From the NCBI GenBank assembly GCA_020629285.1, contig JAHDDP010000010.1:1-64000 (forward strand): a stretch of DNA of 64,000 nt, read 5' to 3'. Below, piece by piece: positions 17,401 through 26,011 of the stretch. Both the position numbers and the translations under genes were made by a program. Positions within the stretch are counted from its first letter, which is position 1. Each line of letters opens with the position of its first letter. This DNA comes from Maribacter sp. (GTDB lineage: Bacteria; Bacteroidota; Bacteroidia; Flavobacteriales; Flavobacteriaceae). Below the pieces are notes generated by a model. That model saw nothing but the letters and a program-made list of their open reading frames with translations, did not search any database and was not told the DNA's origin.

Positions 17401-17408
17401 TATCTTTG
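17401..17408 (+). promoter_or_regulatory. -7 promoter element for glpD
   Basis: TATCTTTG, a strong match to the Bacteroidetes -7 consensus. A TTG that could open a longer glpD frame lies inside it (17406), so the real start must be the ATG at 17478, leaving a leader of about 60-70 bases. Confidence 0.7.
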
Positions 17409-17477
17409 CCTAATTATGTTAGGTTTTCGTTCTTATCCGACGAAAATTACCGTTTCAAATTAAAAAGACATCTAGTG

Positions 17478-19145
17478 ATGAAGAATATAAAATTTACCAA
17501 TTTAGAACGTCAAAATACGATAGACCACCTAGAATCAGAAGATTTTGATTTGGTGGTTATAGGAGGAGGAATTACCGGTGGCGGTATTGCATTAGATGCT
17601 GCATCACGTGGTTTAAAAGTAGCCGTATTGGAAAAAGGGGATTTTGCCTCTGGTACCAGTAGTAAATCTACCAAACTAATACATGGTGGATTGCGATATT
17701 TAAAACAGTTCGATTTTTGGTTGGTAAAAGAAGTAGGGTCTGAACGTGCCATTGTTCACAAATTGGCTCCTCATTTAGTACTGCCTGAAAAAATGTTGTT
17801 GCCATTAATAGAAAATGGTTCTTACGGTAAATGGTTAACCTCTATCGGTCTTAAGGTATATGACATTCTTGCTCAGGTTACAGGTGATGATAAGCGAAAA
17901 ATGCTAGAAAAAAAGGAAGCCTTAAAATTGGAACCTTTATTACCAAAGAAGATTTTGAACGGTGCTGGTTATTATGCAGAGTATAGAACAGATGATGCGC
18001 GTTTAACCATAGAAAATATAAAAACTAGTCTTTTGTTCGGTGCTCAGGCATTGAACTATGCAAAGGTGAATGAGTTTGTATATGAAAACGATAAAGTTGC
18101 CGGTGTTAAAGCAATTGATACGGTTACCGGTAAAGAATTTACTATTAAATCTAAATATGTCATTAGTGCAGCTGGCCCGTGGGTAGATGAGTTAAGAAGC
18201 CTAAATAATTCTAAAAAAGGAAAACAGCTTCATTTGACCAAAGGGGTGCATTTAGTATTTCCGTATGAAAAATTGCCTGTTAAGCAGTCTTGTTATTTTG
18301 ACATACCAGATGGTAGAATGATGTTTGCTATTCCAAGAGGTAAAATCACTTATGTAGGTACAACGGATACTAATTATAATGATAATAAGAACAAGGTGAA
18401 AACAGATCTTGCAGATGCTATTTATTTAATTTCTGCGGTTAATAATATGTTTCCTGATATCAACCTTGAGCTAGAAGATATTGTTTCTTCATGGGCAGGT
18501 CTGCGCCCACTAATTCACGAGGAAGGTAAATCTGCTTCAGAACTATCTAGAAAAGATGAAATTTTTGTTTCAGATACAGGTTTGATCAGTATTGCAGGTG
18601 GTAAGTTAACAGGTTACCGTAAAATGGCAGAAAGAGTGGTGGATCGTATTGCCAAGAAGATGGAGGAGGATTACGATACCGAATTAAAAGAATGTTACAC
18701 AGAGAAAATATTCTTGTGCGGTAATGTAGATTTTAAGAAATTCAAGCATGTAAAAAAATACATTGATGAGGTGTATGACCAAATTAAAAAAGATGGTTTT
18801 ACAAAACACGATGCTTGGTTTTTAGTGACCAACTATGGTAAGCAAACAGAGACAATTCTTGAAAATTATAAGAGTATTGTAGAAGCGGATAACTATGTGC
18901 GTTTAGCTAAAGCAGAATTAGCTTTCGGTATTGATTACGAAATGGTGCAAAACCCTATGGATTTCTTCATTAGAAGAACCGGTAGGCTATATTTTGATAT
19001 AGATAGTATTAGAACGCTAATGGAACCGCTGATGGCAGAGTTTCAGAATAGGTTCAAAGTAACGGATGACGTAGTTGAAGAATGGAGAACAACCTTGAAT
19101 GAAGAGTTAAAAGAACATTCAGATTTTTCGTTAGAAAGACGTTAA
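17478..19145 (+). CDS. glpD: FAD-dependent glycerol-3-phosphate dehydrogenase
   Basis: 555 residues from the ATG at 17478. FAD-binding Rossmann motif 'DLVVIGGGITGGGIALDAAS' (about 24-43) and 'GTSSKSTKLIHGGLRYL', the DAO core with 'YVGTTDTNYN' and 'SWAGLRPLIHEEGKSASELS', and the C-terminal DAO_C domain. It oxidises glycerol-3-phosphate to dihydroxyacetone phosphate at the inner membrane and passes electrons to menaquinone. With glpK it forms the aerobic glycerol route. Its stop shares TTAA (19142-19145) with the stop of convergent gpsA, so the two genes end on the same four bases and are not separated by a terminator. Confidence 0.96.
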   Translation: MKNIKFTNLERQNTIDHLESEDFDLVVIGGGITGGGIALDAASRGLKVAVLEKGDFASGTSSKSTKLIHGGLRYLKQFDFWLVKEVGSERAIVHKLAPHLVLPEKMLLPLIENGSYGKWLTSIGLKVYDILAQVTGDDKRKMLEKKEALKLEPLLPKKILNGAGYYAEYRTDDARLTIENIKTSLLFGAQALNYAKVNEFVYENDKVAGVKAIDTVTGKEFTIKSKYVISAAGPWVDELRSLNNSKKGKQLHLTKGVHLVFPYEKLPVKQSCYFDIPDGRMMFAIPRGKITYVGTTDTNYNDNKNKVKTDLADAIYLISAVNNMFPDINLELEDIVSSWAGLRPLIHEEGKSASELSRKDEIFVSDTGLISIAGGKLTGYRKMAERVVDRIAKKMEEDYDTELKECYTEKIFLCGNVDFKKFKHVKKYIDEVYDQIKKDGFTKHDAWFLVTNYGKQTETILENYKSIVEADNYVRLAKAELAFGIDYEMVQNPMDFFIRRTGRLYFDIDSIRTLMEPLMAEFQNRFKVTDDVVEEWRTTLNEELKEHSDFSLERR

Positions 19146-20143
19146 TCTAATTGATCGGTTAAATCAAGAAACACCTTTTTAGGATTCTTGTTTTCATAGA
19201 GAACTTTATAAACAGCGTCAATAATAGGAGTTTTGACCTTTTTTGTAAAGTTCTCTTTTATGTTATAAGCACTTTTTGCTGCGTAATAACCTTCGGCAAT
19301 CATGCTCATTTCCATTTGAGCGCTTTTTACGGTGTAACCTTTACCGATCATATTACCGAACATTCTATTACGACTAAAAATAGAATAGCCGGTAACTAAT
19401 AAATCTCCTAAATAAGCAGACTTATTAATGTTGCGGTCTAATTTATGAATACGCTTGGTATACCGTTTCATCTCACGTATGGCATTACTCATTAATACAC
19501 TCTGAAAGTTATCTCCATAACCCAATCCGTGGGCAATACCCGCCGCTATAGCATATATATTCTTTAACATAGCAGCATATTCAGTACCAATAATATCTTT
19601 ACTAATGCTGGTTTTAATATAATTACTGGTAAGATTATTGGCAACCAATTCTGCCTTTTCAGTATCTGCGCAAGCAATGGTTAAATAAGATAATCGTTCC
19701 ATAGCCACTTCTTCAGCATGGCAAGGACCGGTAATAACACCTATATTTTCAAAAGGTATCTCATACGTATTATGAAAATGCTCGCCTACTATTAATCCAG
19801 ATTCTGGTACAATACCTTTTATGGCTGAAAAGATGATTTTATCCTTCAACGAAACCGTTAGTTTTTCCAACTCACCAACCAAAAAAGCAGAAGGTATTGC
19901 AAAAATTAAAACATCGGCATAATTAACAGCTTCATTAATATCGCTTGTCAACACCAATTGTTCTGTCTTAAATTCTACAGAAGTAAGGTAATTTGGGTTG
20001 TGCTTTTGAGTTTTAATATGGGCAATAGCATCGGTATTACGCATATACCAACCAATTTTTTCTTGGTTATTGGTCAGCATTTTCACAATAGCCGTAGCCC
20101 AACTTCCACCGCCTAAAACCGCAAATTTCGCATTCTCGTTCAT
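19142..20143 (-). CDS. gpsA: NAD(P)-dependent glycerol-3-phosphate dehydrogenase
   Basis: 333 residues with N-terminal Rossmann 'FAVLGGGSWATAIVKMLTNN' (8-27), 'ADVLIFAIPSAFL', 'IFSAIKGI', 'GVITGPCHAEEVAMERLSYL', and the catalytic Lys segment 'AAMLKNIYAIAAGIAHGLGYG', then 'YLGDLLVTGYS...SRNRMFG'. It reduces dihydroxyacetone phosphate to sn-glycerol-3-phosphate for phospholipid synthesis. It therefore works opposite to GlpD, its convergent neighbour. A TAAATTTG element lies only four bases before the ATG, so the transcript would have almost no leader. Confidence 0.96.
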   Translation of the reverse strand: MNENAKFAVLGGGSWATAIVKMLTNNQEKIGWYMRNTDAIAHIKTQKHNPNYLTSVEFKTEQLVLTSDINEAVNYADVLIFAIPSAFLVGELEKLTVSLKDKIIFSAIKGIVPESGLIVGEHFHNTYEIPFENIGVITGPCHAEEVAMERLSYLTIACADTEKAELVANNLTSNYIKTSISKDIIGTEYAAMLKNIYAIAAGIAHGLGYGDNFQSVLMSNAIREMKRYTKRIHKLDRNINKSAYLGDLLVTGYSIFSRNRMFGNMIGKGYTVKSAQMEMSMIAEGYYAAKSAYNIKENFTKKVKTPIIDAVYKVLYENKNPKKVFLDLTDQLD

Positions 20144-20147
20144 GGTG

Positions 20148-20155
20148 CAAATTTA
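20148..20155 (-). promoter_or_regulatory. -7 promoter element of gpsA, nearly at the start codon
   Basis: Minus strand TAAATTTG fits TAnnTTTG and ends four bases before the gpsA ATG. If used, transcription would begin at or very near the start codon (leaderless mRNA). Confidence 0.45.
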
Positions 20156-20253
20156 CCAATTATTTGTATGATCATCATATGATTAGAATCAGTCCTGTAA
20201 AAATTTTGGCATAGAGATTGTTTCTAGTTAGACAACCTATTAAATGAAATCTT

Positions 20254-21168
20254 ATGAAAACACTAAAATTACTTACGGGATATTTCCTATTGGCAACTTT
20301 AATGGTTTCTTGTTATACAGAAGTAATTATTGAAGATGATTTTATAGAAGAGTCTGCATTCAATACCGATCAAGTTTTACAAAGTTATGATTTATGGTAT
20401 GTAGATATTAATGCAACTAGAGGTAATGGCGAGGTGCCTTTTTTACAAAGGGCATTTACGGTTTCTTTTGATCGCGGAGTGCTTTATGCCAATAATAATA
20501 TTGTGGGAATTGGTAAAACAGGTGGTGGCTATGGTATTGATGTAGGTACTTATGGTACACTTAGGGGTACCGTAGACATAGCTCATGATATTGACGGTTC
20601 TTGGTTTTTAGAGGTTTATGCGGTAAACAATAATACAATAGAGTTGTACGATGCCGGTACGGATACCTCATACTATCTTAAAGGATATCAGATCAATAAC
20701 TTTGACTATGATATGGTGTTCTACGACAATATCAATTATTTCATACAGGAATATGATGCTTGGGAGAAAATATACACCAGTGAAGCAGGTGCGTTGAATG
20801 ATTTTGACAACGAAAATTACTTACAGTTTTTGCCAAGCTTTTTCAGGTCTTCCGTAAATGCGCCAAATACTAATGTTTCTAATTTACAGTGGGATTTTGA
20901 AGGGGAATATCAAGTCTATAATATACAAGGGGATAACACATTAAAAACCTTGACTTTAGATTATGACTTCTTTGGTAACGATTACTTTGAGCTATATGTT
21001 ATTAATGATAGTACTATAGAATTATACCACCCAGATAGCGGTACAACGTATGAATTTAGAGGTAGAGGATACCAAGAGTATTTAAAATCTGCAAAAGGTT
21101 CTGAAAGTAAAAAAAGAGTTAAATCTTCTAACCCTACTATGAATGTAGAACGTAAGAAGGCAAAATAG
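20254..21168 (+). CDS. Lipoprotein with internal duplication, function unknown
   Basis: 304 residues. Signal peptide with lipobox ('LLATLMVSC', Cys20). The mature part has two related beta-rich modules: residues about 40-155 with 'WFLEVYAVNNNTIELYDAGT' and about 190-285 with 'YFELYVINDSTIELYHPDSG'. Each ends in a short strand with 'TSYYLKG' or 'TTYEFRG'. Such repeats resemble lipocalin-like half barrels found in Bacteroidetes surface lipoproteins. A Lys/Ser-rich tail closes the protein. Stand-alone gene with its own terminator. No enzyme motif; I do not recognise a function. Confidence 0.7.
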   Translation: MKTLKLLTGYFLLATLMVSCYTEVIIEDDFIEESAFNTDQVLQSYDLWYVDINATRGNGEVPFLQRAFTVSFDRGVLYANNNIVGIGKTGGGYGIDVGTYGTLRGTVDIAHDIDGSWFLEVYAVNNNTIELYDAGTDTSYYLKGYQINNFDYDMVFYDNINYFIQEYDAWEKIYTSEAGALNDFDNENYLQFLPSFFRSSVNAPNTNVSNLQWDFEGEYQVYNIQGDNTLKTLTLDYDFFGNDYFELYVINDSTIELYHPDSGTTYEFRGRGYQEYLKSAKGSESKKRVKSSNPTMNVERKKAK

Positions 21169-21192
21169 TTTTTAGGTTGATTGTCTCAAAAG

Positions 21193-21219
21193 TGCCCTAT
21201 TTGTAGTAGGGCATTTTTT
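21193..21219 (+). terminator. Rho-independent terminator
   Basis: TGCCCTA (21193-21199) pairs with TAGGGCA (21207-21213) followed by six T. It ends the lipoprotein gene and reaches the stop codon of the convergent DUF421 gene. Confidence 0.8.
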
Positions 21220-21745
21220 ATACGGTAGATTTAACGTCTTCTACAATAACAGCATCAATATTTATAGGCTTATCTGAATGAAGAACCGATATATCTCCAG
21301 TAGTTTCAAAAATAACGGCTTTTACTTGCGACAATTGTAAAACATTTGCCTCTCTAAGTTTTCCCATAAGGTCTGCTTTGCTTACCAATGCTTTGTTTAA
21401 ATTTTCTTTTAAAATGGCACCATTTTTCATTAGAAGAATTGGGCTATTGGTTATTACTTTTTGTGCTGCATTAGACGATGATAATAGCTTAGCGAATAAA
21501 GCTTGTAGACCCGCAAGTAATGCTATAGAAACCATTGCTGGCATTAAGCTTGAAACTGGTTTGTTGACCGCATCGGCTAAGATAGATCCCATGGCAATAG
21601 TAACTGCAAAATCAAAACTGGTCATTTTAGCAAATGTTCTTTTGCCTGTTACGCGTGTAATGAACATCATGTATAAATAGATAAAAACCGCAGCTACACA
21701 TATTTGCAAAACGGTTTTTAGAGAAAGCGGGTCAAAAATTTCCAT
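21218..21745 (-). CDS. DUF421 (YetF-like) membrane protein
   Basis: 175 residues. Three N-terminal helices (about 10-28, 42-58, 62-82) contain the family segment 'YMMFITRVTGKRTFAKMTSF' and 'DFAVTIAMGSILADAV'. The cytosolic part (about 85-175) has 'SPILLMKNGAILKENLNKAL' and 'QLSQVKAVIFETTGDISVL', typical of the C-terminal DUF421/DUF3290-type domain. YetF proteins are small membrane proteins of unresolved function, linked to sporulation or envelope stress in Firmicutes. Monocistronic by position; the divergent side faces the AraC regulator tail. Confidence 0.88.
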   Translation of the reverse strand: MEIFDPLSLKTVLQICVAAVFIYLYMMFITRVTGKRTFAKMTSFDFAVTIAMGSILADAVNKPVSSLMPAMVSIALLAGLQALFAKLLSSSNAAQKVITNSPILLMKNGAILKENLNKALVSKADLMGKLREANVLQLSQVKAVIFETTGDISVLHSDKPINIDAVIVEDVKSTV

Positions 21746-21869
21746 AGTTAAATTTTAGAAGTTTTACCTGGTCCATTTAAAGTATGGATTCAGGTTAAAA
21801 ATGTACTCCTCTAAAAATAACAGTATCTCGTTTTAAAAGTTTCCTCTATTACATAGAGTTCTAGTTCAA

Positions 21870-22718
21870 TTAATCGCGCTGCAATCTCTTTTTAAATGCT
21901 GATGGATTTTCCCCTGTTACTTTCTTAAAGGTTCTGTTGAAGTAAGAGAGGCTTTCAAATCCGCATTCAAAACATGTTTCGCTTACATTCTTGCCGGTAA
22001 GTAATAAACGTTTAGATTGACTGATACGATATTGATTTAAAAACTCTATAAAAGTACTACCCGTTGCTTTTTTAAAATAGCGACAAAAAGCAGGCTTGGT
22101 TAAATTACAGAATTTAGCGACCTCATCAACCGATATTTTACCTTGGTAGCGTTCATCGATCAAGGCATAAATATCACGAATTCTACTTTGCTCCTTTTTA
22201 CTGTATTTATTCTTATAAGGTTTCTTGTGTAGCAATTCAAACTCATTACTTTGAGAAAGTCTTTTAAGAATATTCATGATTGCCATAAAATATTCAAAAG
22301 GTTTTAGGGTATGTAGTTCCTTTAATAATTCACCTACCACTTTCTTAGTTTCTCCGTGAAAAGCAATGCCGTATCTAGAAAGGTCTAATAGTCTATTTAA
22401 ATTTTTTAATTCAGGTATAGGATCTACAAAAGTGCTCTTAAAAGAAGGTTTAATGTGTAAGACTTCTTCTCTGTAGGAAGTCTTTACTCCGTAATCGAAA
22501 TTTAAATGTGGTATGTTAGATCCTATAAGTACCAAATCGGTTTCTTCGTATTCAGAAATATGATCGCCTACATGTCTTGTTCCATTAGCACCTTCAATAT
22601 AAACGATTTCATATTCAGGATGAAAATGCCAATAAAAAAGATGGCTCAACTTGGGGTCATGTAATAGTCTGAACGGACTTTTAGATGCGGGATCAATGGT
22701 TTCTAGTTCAATCTTCAT
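21870..22718 (-). CDS. AraC-family transcriptional regulator with cupin sensor
   Basis: 282 residues. The N-terminal cupin half (about 15-110) has 'FYWHFHPEYEIVYIEGANGT' and 'HVGDHISEYEETDLVLIGSN', the usual sugar- or ligand-sensing fold. The C-terminal two-helix-turn-helix (about 180-280) has 'KISVDEVAKFCNLTKPAFCR', 'YRISQSKRLLLTGKNVSETC' and 'CGFESLSYFNRTFKKVTGEN'. It is divergently placed from the PhyH oxygenase gene with a 146-bp gap, and AraC regulators often control such divergent neighbours. Ligand unknown. Confidence 0.92.
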   Translation of the reverse strand: MKIELETIDPASKSPFRLLHDPKLSHLFYWHFHPEYEIVYIEGANGTRHVGDHISEYEETDLVLIGSNIPHLNFDYGVKTSYREEVLHIKPSFKSTFVDPIPELKNLNRLLDLSRYGIAFHGETKKVVGELLKELHTLKPFEYFMAIMNILKRLSQSNEFELLHKKPYKNKYSKKEQSRIRDIYALIDERYQGKISVDEVAKFCNLTKPAFCRYFKKATGSTFIEFLNQYRISQSKRLLLTGKNVSETCFECGFESLSYFNRTFKKVTGENPSAFKKRLQRD

Positions 22719-22826
22719 GGGCTAAATGTAACAAAATTGCATATAAATTCTATATGGAGTAGCTATAAAATCAATATTGTTCAAATTTAGGTCAATATTA
22801 CGGTAGCCCAAAATGCTTACCCTCAG

Positions 22827-22834
22827 TAGTTTTG
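22827..22834 (+). promoter_or_regulatory. -7 promoter element for the PhyH gene
   Basis: TAGTTTTG (TAnnTTTG) lies 30 bases before the ATG at 22865, in the intergenic region shared with the AraC regulator. Confidence 0.55.
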
Positions 22835-22864
22835 CTTTATACAATAACTTAAAATTAATGTACT

Positions 22865-23839
22865 ATGCAGCAAATAAACAATAAGGTTGAACAAGGTAAT
22901 AAAGCGCATAAAGAAATACCTGGAAATCCGTCAACGGCAACAAGCAGTAAGCAAAAATTGAATGATCGATCTAACGGTAAACCACTTCGTGTACTCAGCG
23001 AGGAAGATTGGAAATTCTGGATGGAAAATGGATATATCGTAATAAAGAATGCAGTACCCTTGGAGCAAGCAAAAGCTACGGCAGATTTTCTTTGGGAGTT
23101 TGATGAAAAGAGTCCTACGGATTCTTCAACATGGTATGCACCACCAAGAGCAGAAATGCAAATGAAAGAGTTGAAAGGTACAGGTATGGTTGAGGTTTAC
23201 AACCATCAACATTTATGGAACAATAGACAAACGCAAAGAGTATATGATGCTTTTGTAGATGTTTGGGGAACAGAAGAACTTTGGGTGACAATAGATAGGG
23301 CAAATTTAAATTTCCCGTTACCACCAGGGGTAGATAAGAAAGGATTTATTCATTGGGATTATGACCCTGAGACCAAACCACAAAACGTACAAGGAGTATT
23401 GGCATTAGCTGACCAAGATGACGAGAATATGGGAGGCTTTCAATGTATACCTTGGTTATACCGTAATTACGATTCCTGGAAATTGACACAACCAGAAGAT
23501 AGAGATTGTTTTCAGCCTTCGTTAGATGGTTTGGAAGATAAAATAGTAAAAGTGAAAATGAAGGCAGGTGATCTGTTAATTTTCAATAGTACCGAACCTC
23601 ATGGTATAAGACCCAATAAATCAAAAGATAAAGTTCGTATAGCGCAGTATATTTCAATGATGCCAGCAGAGCCTGAAAATGAAGAAATGCGTCATTGGAG
23701 AGTCAATTCTTGGAAGAACAAAATAGCCCCAGAAGGGTATGCATTTCCGGGTGATCCACGTAAATGGGAGCAAACCAAATATGATACTGCTAAATTATCA
23801 CCTTTAGGAGAGAAATTATTGGGATTAAAAGCCTGGTAG
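22865..23839 (+). CDS. Phytanoyl-CoA dioxygenase (PhyH) family oxygenase
   Basis: 324 residues. After a polar 40-residue N-terminal extension comes the double-stranded beta-helix fold of Fe(II)/2-oxoglutarate dioxygenases: first iron pair in 'GFIHWDYDPETKPQNVQGVL' (His, Asp), third ligand in 'STEPHGIRPN' (His), and the 2-oxoglutarate Arg in 'KVRIAQYISM'. PhyH-family members hydroxylate small molecules such as ectoine, phytanoyl-CoA or halogenation substrates. The target here is not readable. Divergent AraC regulator upstream suggests inducible expression; a SulP transporter follows with its own promoter. Confidence 0.87.
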   Translation: MQQINNKVEQGNKAHKEIPGNPSTATSSKQKLNDRSNGKPLRVLSEEDWKFWMENGYIVIKNAVPLEQAKATADFLWEFDEKSPTDSSTWYAPPRAEMQMKELKGTGMVEVYNHQHLWNNRQTQRVYDAFVDVWGTEELWVTIDRANLNFPLPPGVDKKGFIHWDYDPETKPQNVQGVLALADQDDENMGGFQCIPWLYRNYDSWKLTQPEDRDCFQPSLDGLEDKIVKVKMKAGDLLIFNSTEPHGIRPNKSKDKVRIAQYISMMPAEPENEEMRHWRVNSWKNKIAPEGYAFPGDPRKWEQTKYDTAKLSPLGEKLLGLKAW

Positions 23840-23893
23840 ACAGATAATATGGTAATATTCTGTTAGTTAGTGGTGAGGCCGGTAAATATGACT

Positions 23894-23901
23894 TATTTTT
23901 G
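23894..23901 (+). promoter_or_regulatory. -7 promoter element for SulP gene
   Basis: TATTTTTG (TAnnTTTG) 20 bases before the ATG at 23922; the leader would be very short. Confidence 0.6.
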
Positions 23902-23921
23902 CGCCCTTAAATTCATCGAGC

Positions 23922-25553
23922 ATGCAGAAGTACCTCAATATTTTCGATTTCAACCAAAAAGTAGATTATAAGAATGAAATTTTAGCAGGATTAACGGTTG
24001 CAATGACAATGATTCCTGAATCGTTGATGTTCGCTATTCTTGCAGGGTTTTCTCCATTAGTAGGTTTGTACGGGGCATTTATAATGGGTTTGGTTACCGC
24101 GATATTTGGGGGTAGGCCTGGGTTAATTTCTGGTGGTGCAGGAGCTACGGTTGTTGTACTCATGGCATTAATGAACTCTCATGGTTTAGAATATGTTTTT
24201 GCCGCGGTTGCTATGGCCGGTGTTTTTCAATTGATCGTGGGCTTTTTAAAGTTGGGTAAATTTATACGTTTGGTTCCACAGCCGGTTATGTTCGGGTTTG
24301 TTAACGGTTTGGCCATTATCATTTTTATGGCTCAAATGGATCAATTTAAAGTAGGTGTGGGCGATGCCGCAGTTTGGTTAACAGGTACCACATTGTATAC
24401 CATGGTAGGCTTGGTGCTGTTTACCATTGCAATAATTGTTTTTGTTCCTAAACTTACTAAAGCTGTACCGGCTTCATTGATAGGTATTATTGTAGTTTTT
24501 CTAATAGTATATTTTTTAGATATAGAAACCAAACAGGTAGTAGACATTATCAATCAAGATACGTTACCGGGAGAAAAATTGAAGTCGCTTAGCGGATCGC
24601 TGCCTTCTTTTCATATCCCGACTATTCCCTTTACCCTTGAAGCCTTTAAGATTATTTTACCTTACGGATTAATAATGGCAGCGGTAGGACTTACTGAAGG
24701 GTTGTTAACCTTGAACTTGGTAGATGAGATTACCAATACAAAAGGTAACAGTAACAGAGAGTGTTTGGCACAAGGTGGAGCGAATATTTTGAACGGTTTC
24801 TTTGGTGGTATGGGTGGTTGCCCAATGATAGCACAGACTTTGGTAAACCTGTCAGCAGGTTCAAGGGCAAGATTATCTGGTATCATTGCTGCTTTGACCA
24901 TATTGCTAATCATATTGTTTGGTGCACCGGTAATAGAATTGGTGCCTATAGCTGCCTTGGTAGGTGTTATGGTAATGGTTTCCGTAGGTACATTTGAGTG
25001 GGCAAGTTTCAAGGCTTTAAGAAGAATGCCAAAGTCAGATATTTTTGTAATGATATTGGTTACTTTAATTACCGTAGTACTTCATAATTTGGCATTAGCG
25101 GTATTAATAGGGGTAATTATATCGGCATTGGTATTTGCATGGGAAAGTGCCAAGAGAATTAGAGCAAGAAAATATGTAGATGAAAACGGGGTAAAGCATT
25201 ATGAAATATATGGTCCTTTGTTCTTTGGCTCAACTACGCTTTTTAATGAAAAATTTGATGTGCAAGGTGATCCAAGTGAGGTGATAATTGACTTCAAGGA
25301 AAGTCGTGTTTCAGATATGAGCGGTATAGAGGCTTTAAACAAGATTACAGAACGCTATGCTCAAGTGGGTAAAAAAGTTCATTTACGTCACTTGAGTAAT
25401 GACTGTATACGTTTATTAGCTGCCGCAGATGATATCATAGATGTAAATGTTATGGAAGATCCTACCTACAAGGTTATGGTAGACAAGCCTCTTTCAAAAT
25501 CTAAAGAAGATGAACCCGAAACTAAAAATCCATTTAAGTTGTGGGGGTTATAA
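23922..25553 (+). CDS. SulP-family anion transporter with STAS domain
   Basis: 543 residues. The membrane part (about 15-420) has the SulP hallmarks 'EILAGLTVAMTMIPESLMFA' and 'GFSPLVGLYGAFIMGLVTAI', 'FGGRPGLISGGAGATVVVLM', then 'NGFFGGMGGCPMIAQTLVNL' and 'AGSRARLSGIIAALTI'. A cytosolic STAS domain (about 430-520) follows with 'VIIDFKESRVSDMSGIEALN'. SulP proteins import sulfate, bicarbonate or dicarboxylates, usually with Na+ or H+. The substrate is not decided by sequence; marine flavobacterial members are often annotated as sulfate permease, and BicA-like bicarbonate uptake is an alternative. Inner membrane. Confidence 0.92.
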   Translation: MQKYLNIFDFNQKVDYKNEILAGLTVAMTMIPESLMFAILAGFSPLVGLYGAFIMGLVTAIFGGRPGLISGGAGATVVVLMALMNSHGLEYVFAAVAMAGVFQLIVGFLKLGKFIRLVPQPVMFGFVNGLAIIIFMAQMDQFKVGVGDAAVWLTGTTLYTMVGLVLFTIAIIVFVPKLTKAVPASLIGIIVVFLIVYFLDIETKQVVDIINQDTLPGEKLKSLSGSLPSFHIPTIPFTLEAFKIILPYGLIMAAVGLTEGLLTLNLVDEITNTKGNSNRECLAQGGANILNGFFGGMGGCPMIAQTLVNLSAGSRARLSGIIAALTILLIILFGAPVIELVPIAALVGVMVMVSVGTFEWASFKALRRMPKSDIFVMILVTLITVVLHNLALAVLIGVIISALVFAWESAKRIRARKYVDENGVKHYEIYGPLFFGSTTLFNEKFDVQGDPSEVIIDFKESRVSDMSGIEALNKITERYAQVGKKVHLRHLSNDCIRLLAAADDIIDVNVMEDPTYKVMVDKPLSKSKEDEPETKNPFKLWGL

Positions 25554-25574
25554 TAGCCTGCATATGGGCGCTTG

Positions 25575-25850
25575 TTATAATACATACATATAGATAGCAT
25601 AAAAAACTGCTAAGACTATTGTTATGGAAAGGATGTAAGTTCCTATTTCTTGAATGTTGTCTTTTTTAGCTTGAGCTATTATTTTATCACGTACCACTTT
25701 ACGTTCTACAGCTGTAAGTTGTTTAAAATGTAATTTAGTTTCTTTCGAGTAGTCTAGATAATCTTTACGCAAATCTCTAAAGCTTTTACTTTTTTTAAGT
25801 AGCGCCCTATTTGCCTTTATTACTTTCATTGGTTGTCCGCCGTATCCCAT
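25575..25850 (-). CDS. Small membrane-tail protein, hypothetical
   Basis: 91 residues. A basic, helical cytosolic part ('ANRALLKKSKSFRDLRKDYL', 'HFKQLTAVERKVVRDKIIAQ') is followed by one C-terminal transmembrane helix (about 71-90). The high Lys/Arg content and tail-anchor layout are visible; no family recognised. It lies between convergent SulP and divergent lactonase genes. A second ATG at codon 8 is an alternative start. Confidence 0.6.
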   Translation of the reverse strand: MGYGGQPMKVIKANRALLKKSKSFRDLRKDYLDYSKETKLHFKQLTAVERKVVRDKIIAQAKKDNIQEIGTYILSITIVLAVFYAIYMYVL

Positions 25851-26011
25851 CGTTCTTTCTTTCTTATTTGTAGTAAATTCGAAGTTTTTGTTACATAAAA
25901 TTGAATTATTCTTATTTTTTGAACAATTCTTTAATACATTTATTGATTTTAGTGCAAGATTGATTTTTCTCTTTATGGAGTAGAGTTTTAATAGATTAGA
26001 GTATCGGAAAT

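Noticed and set aside
17406-17477. Longer glpD start at a TTG
   Set aside because: The TTG lies inside the TATCTTTG promoter element, so it cannot be translated from that promoter; the ATG at 17478 gives the normal GlpD N-terminus.
24662-25012. 116-codon minus-strand frame inside the SulP gene
   Set aside because: It is antisense to conserved transporter motifs and has a Thr/Ile/Pro-rich composition typical of shadow frames.
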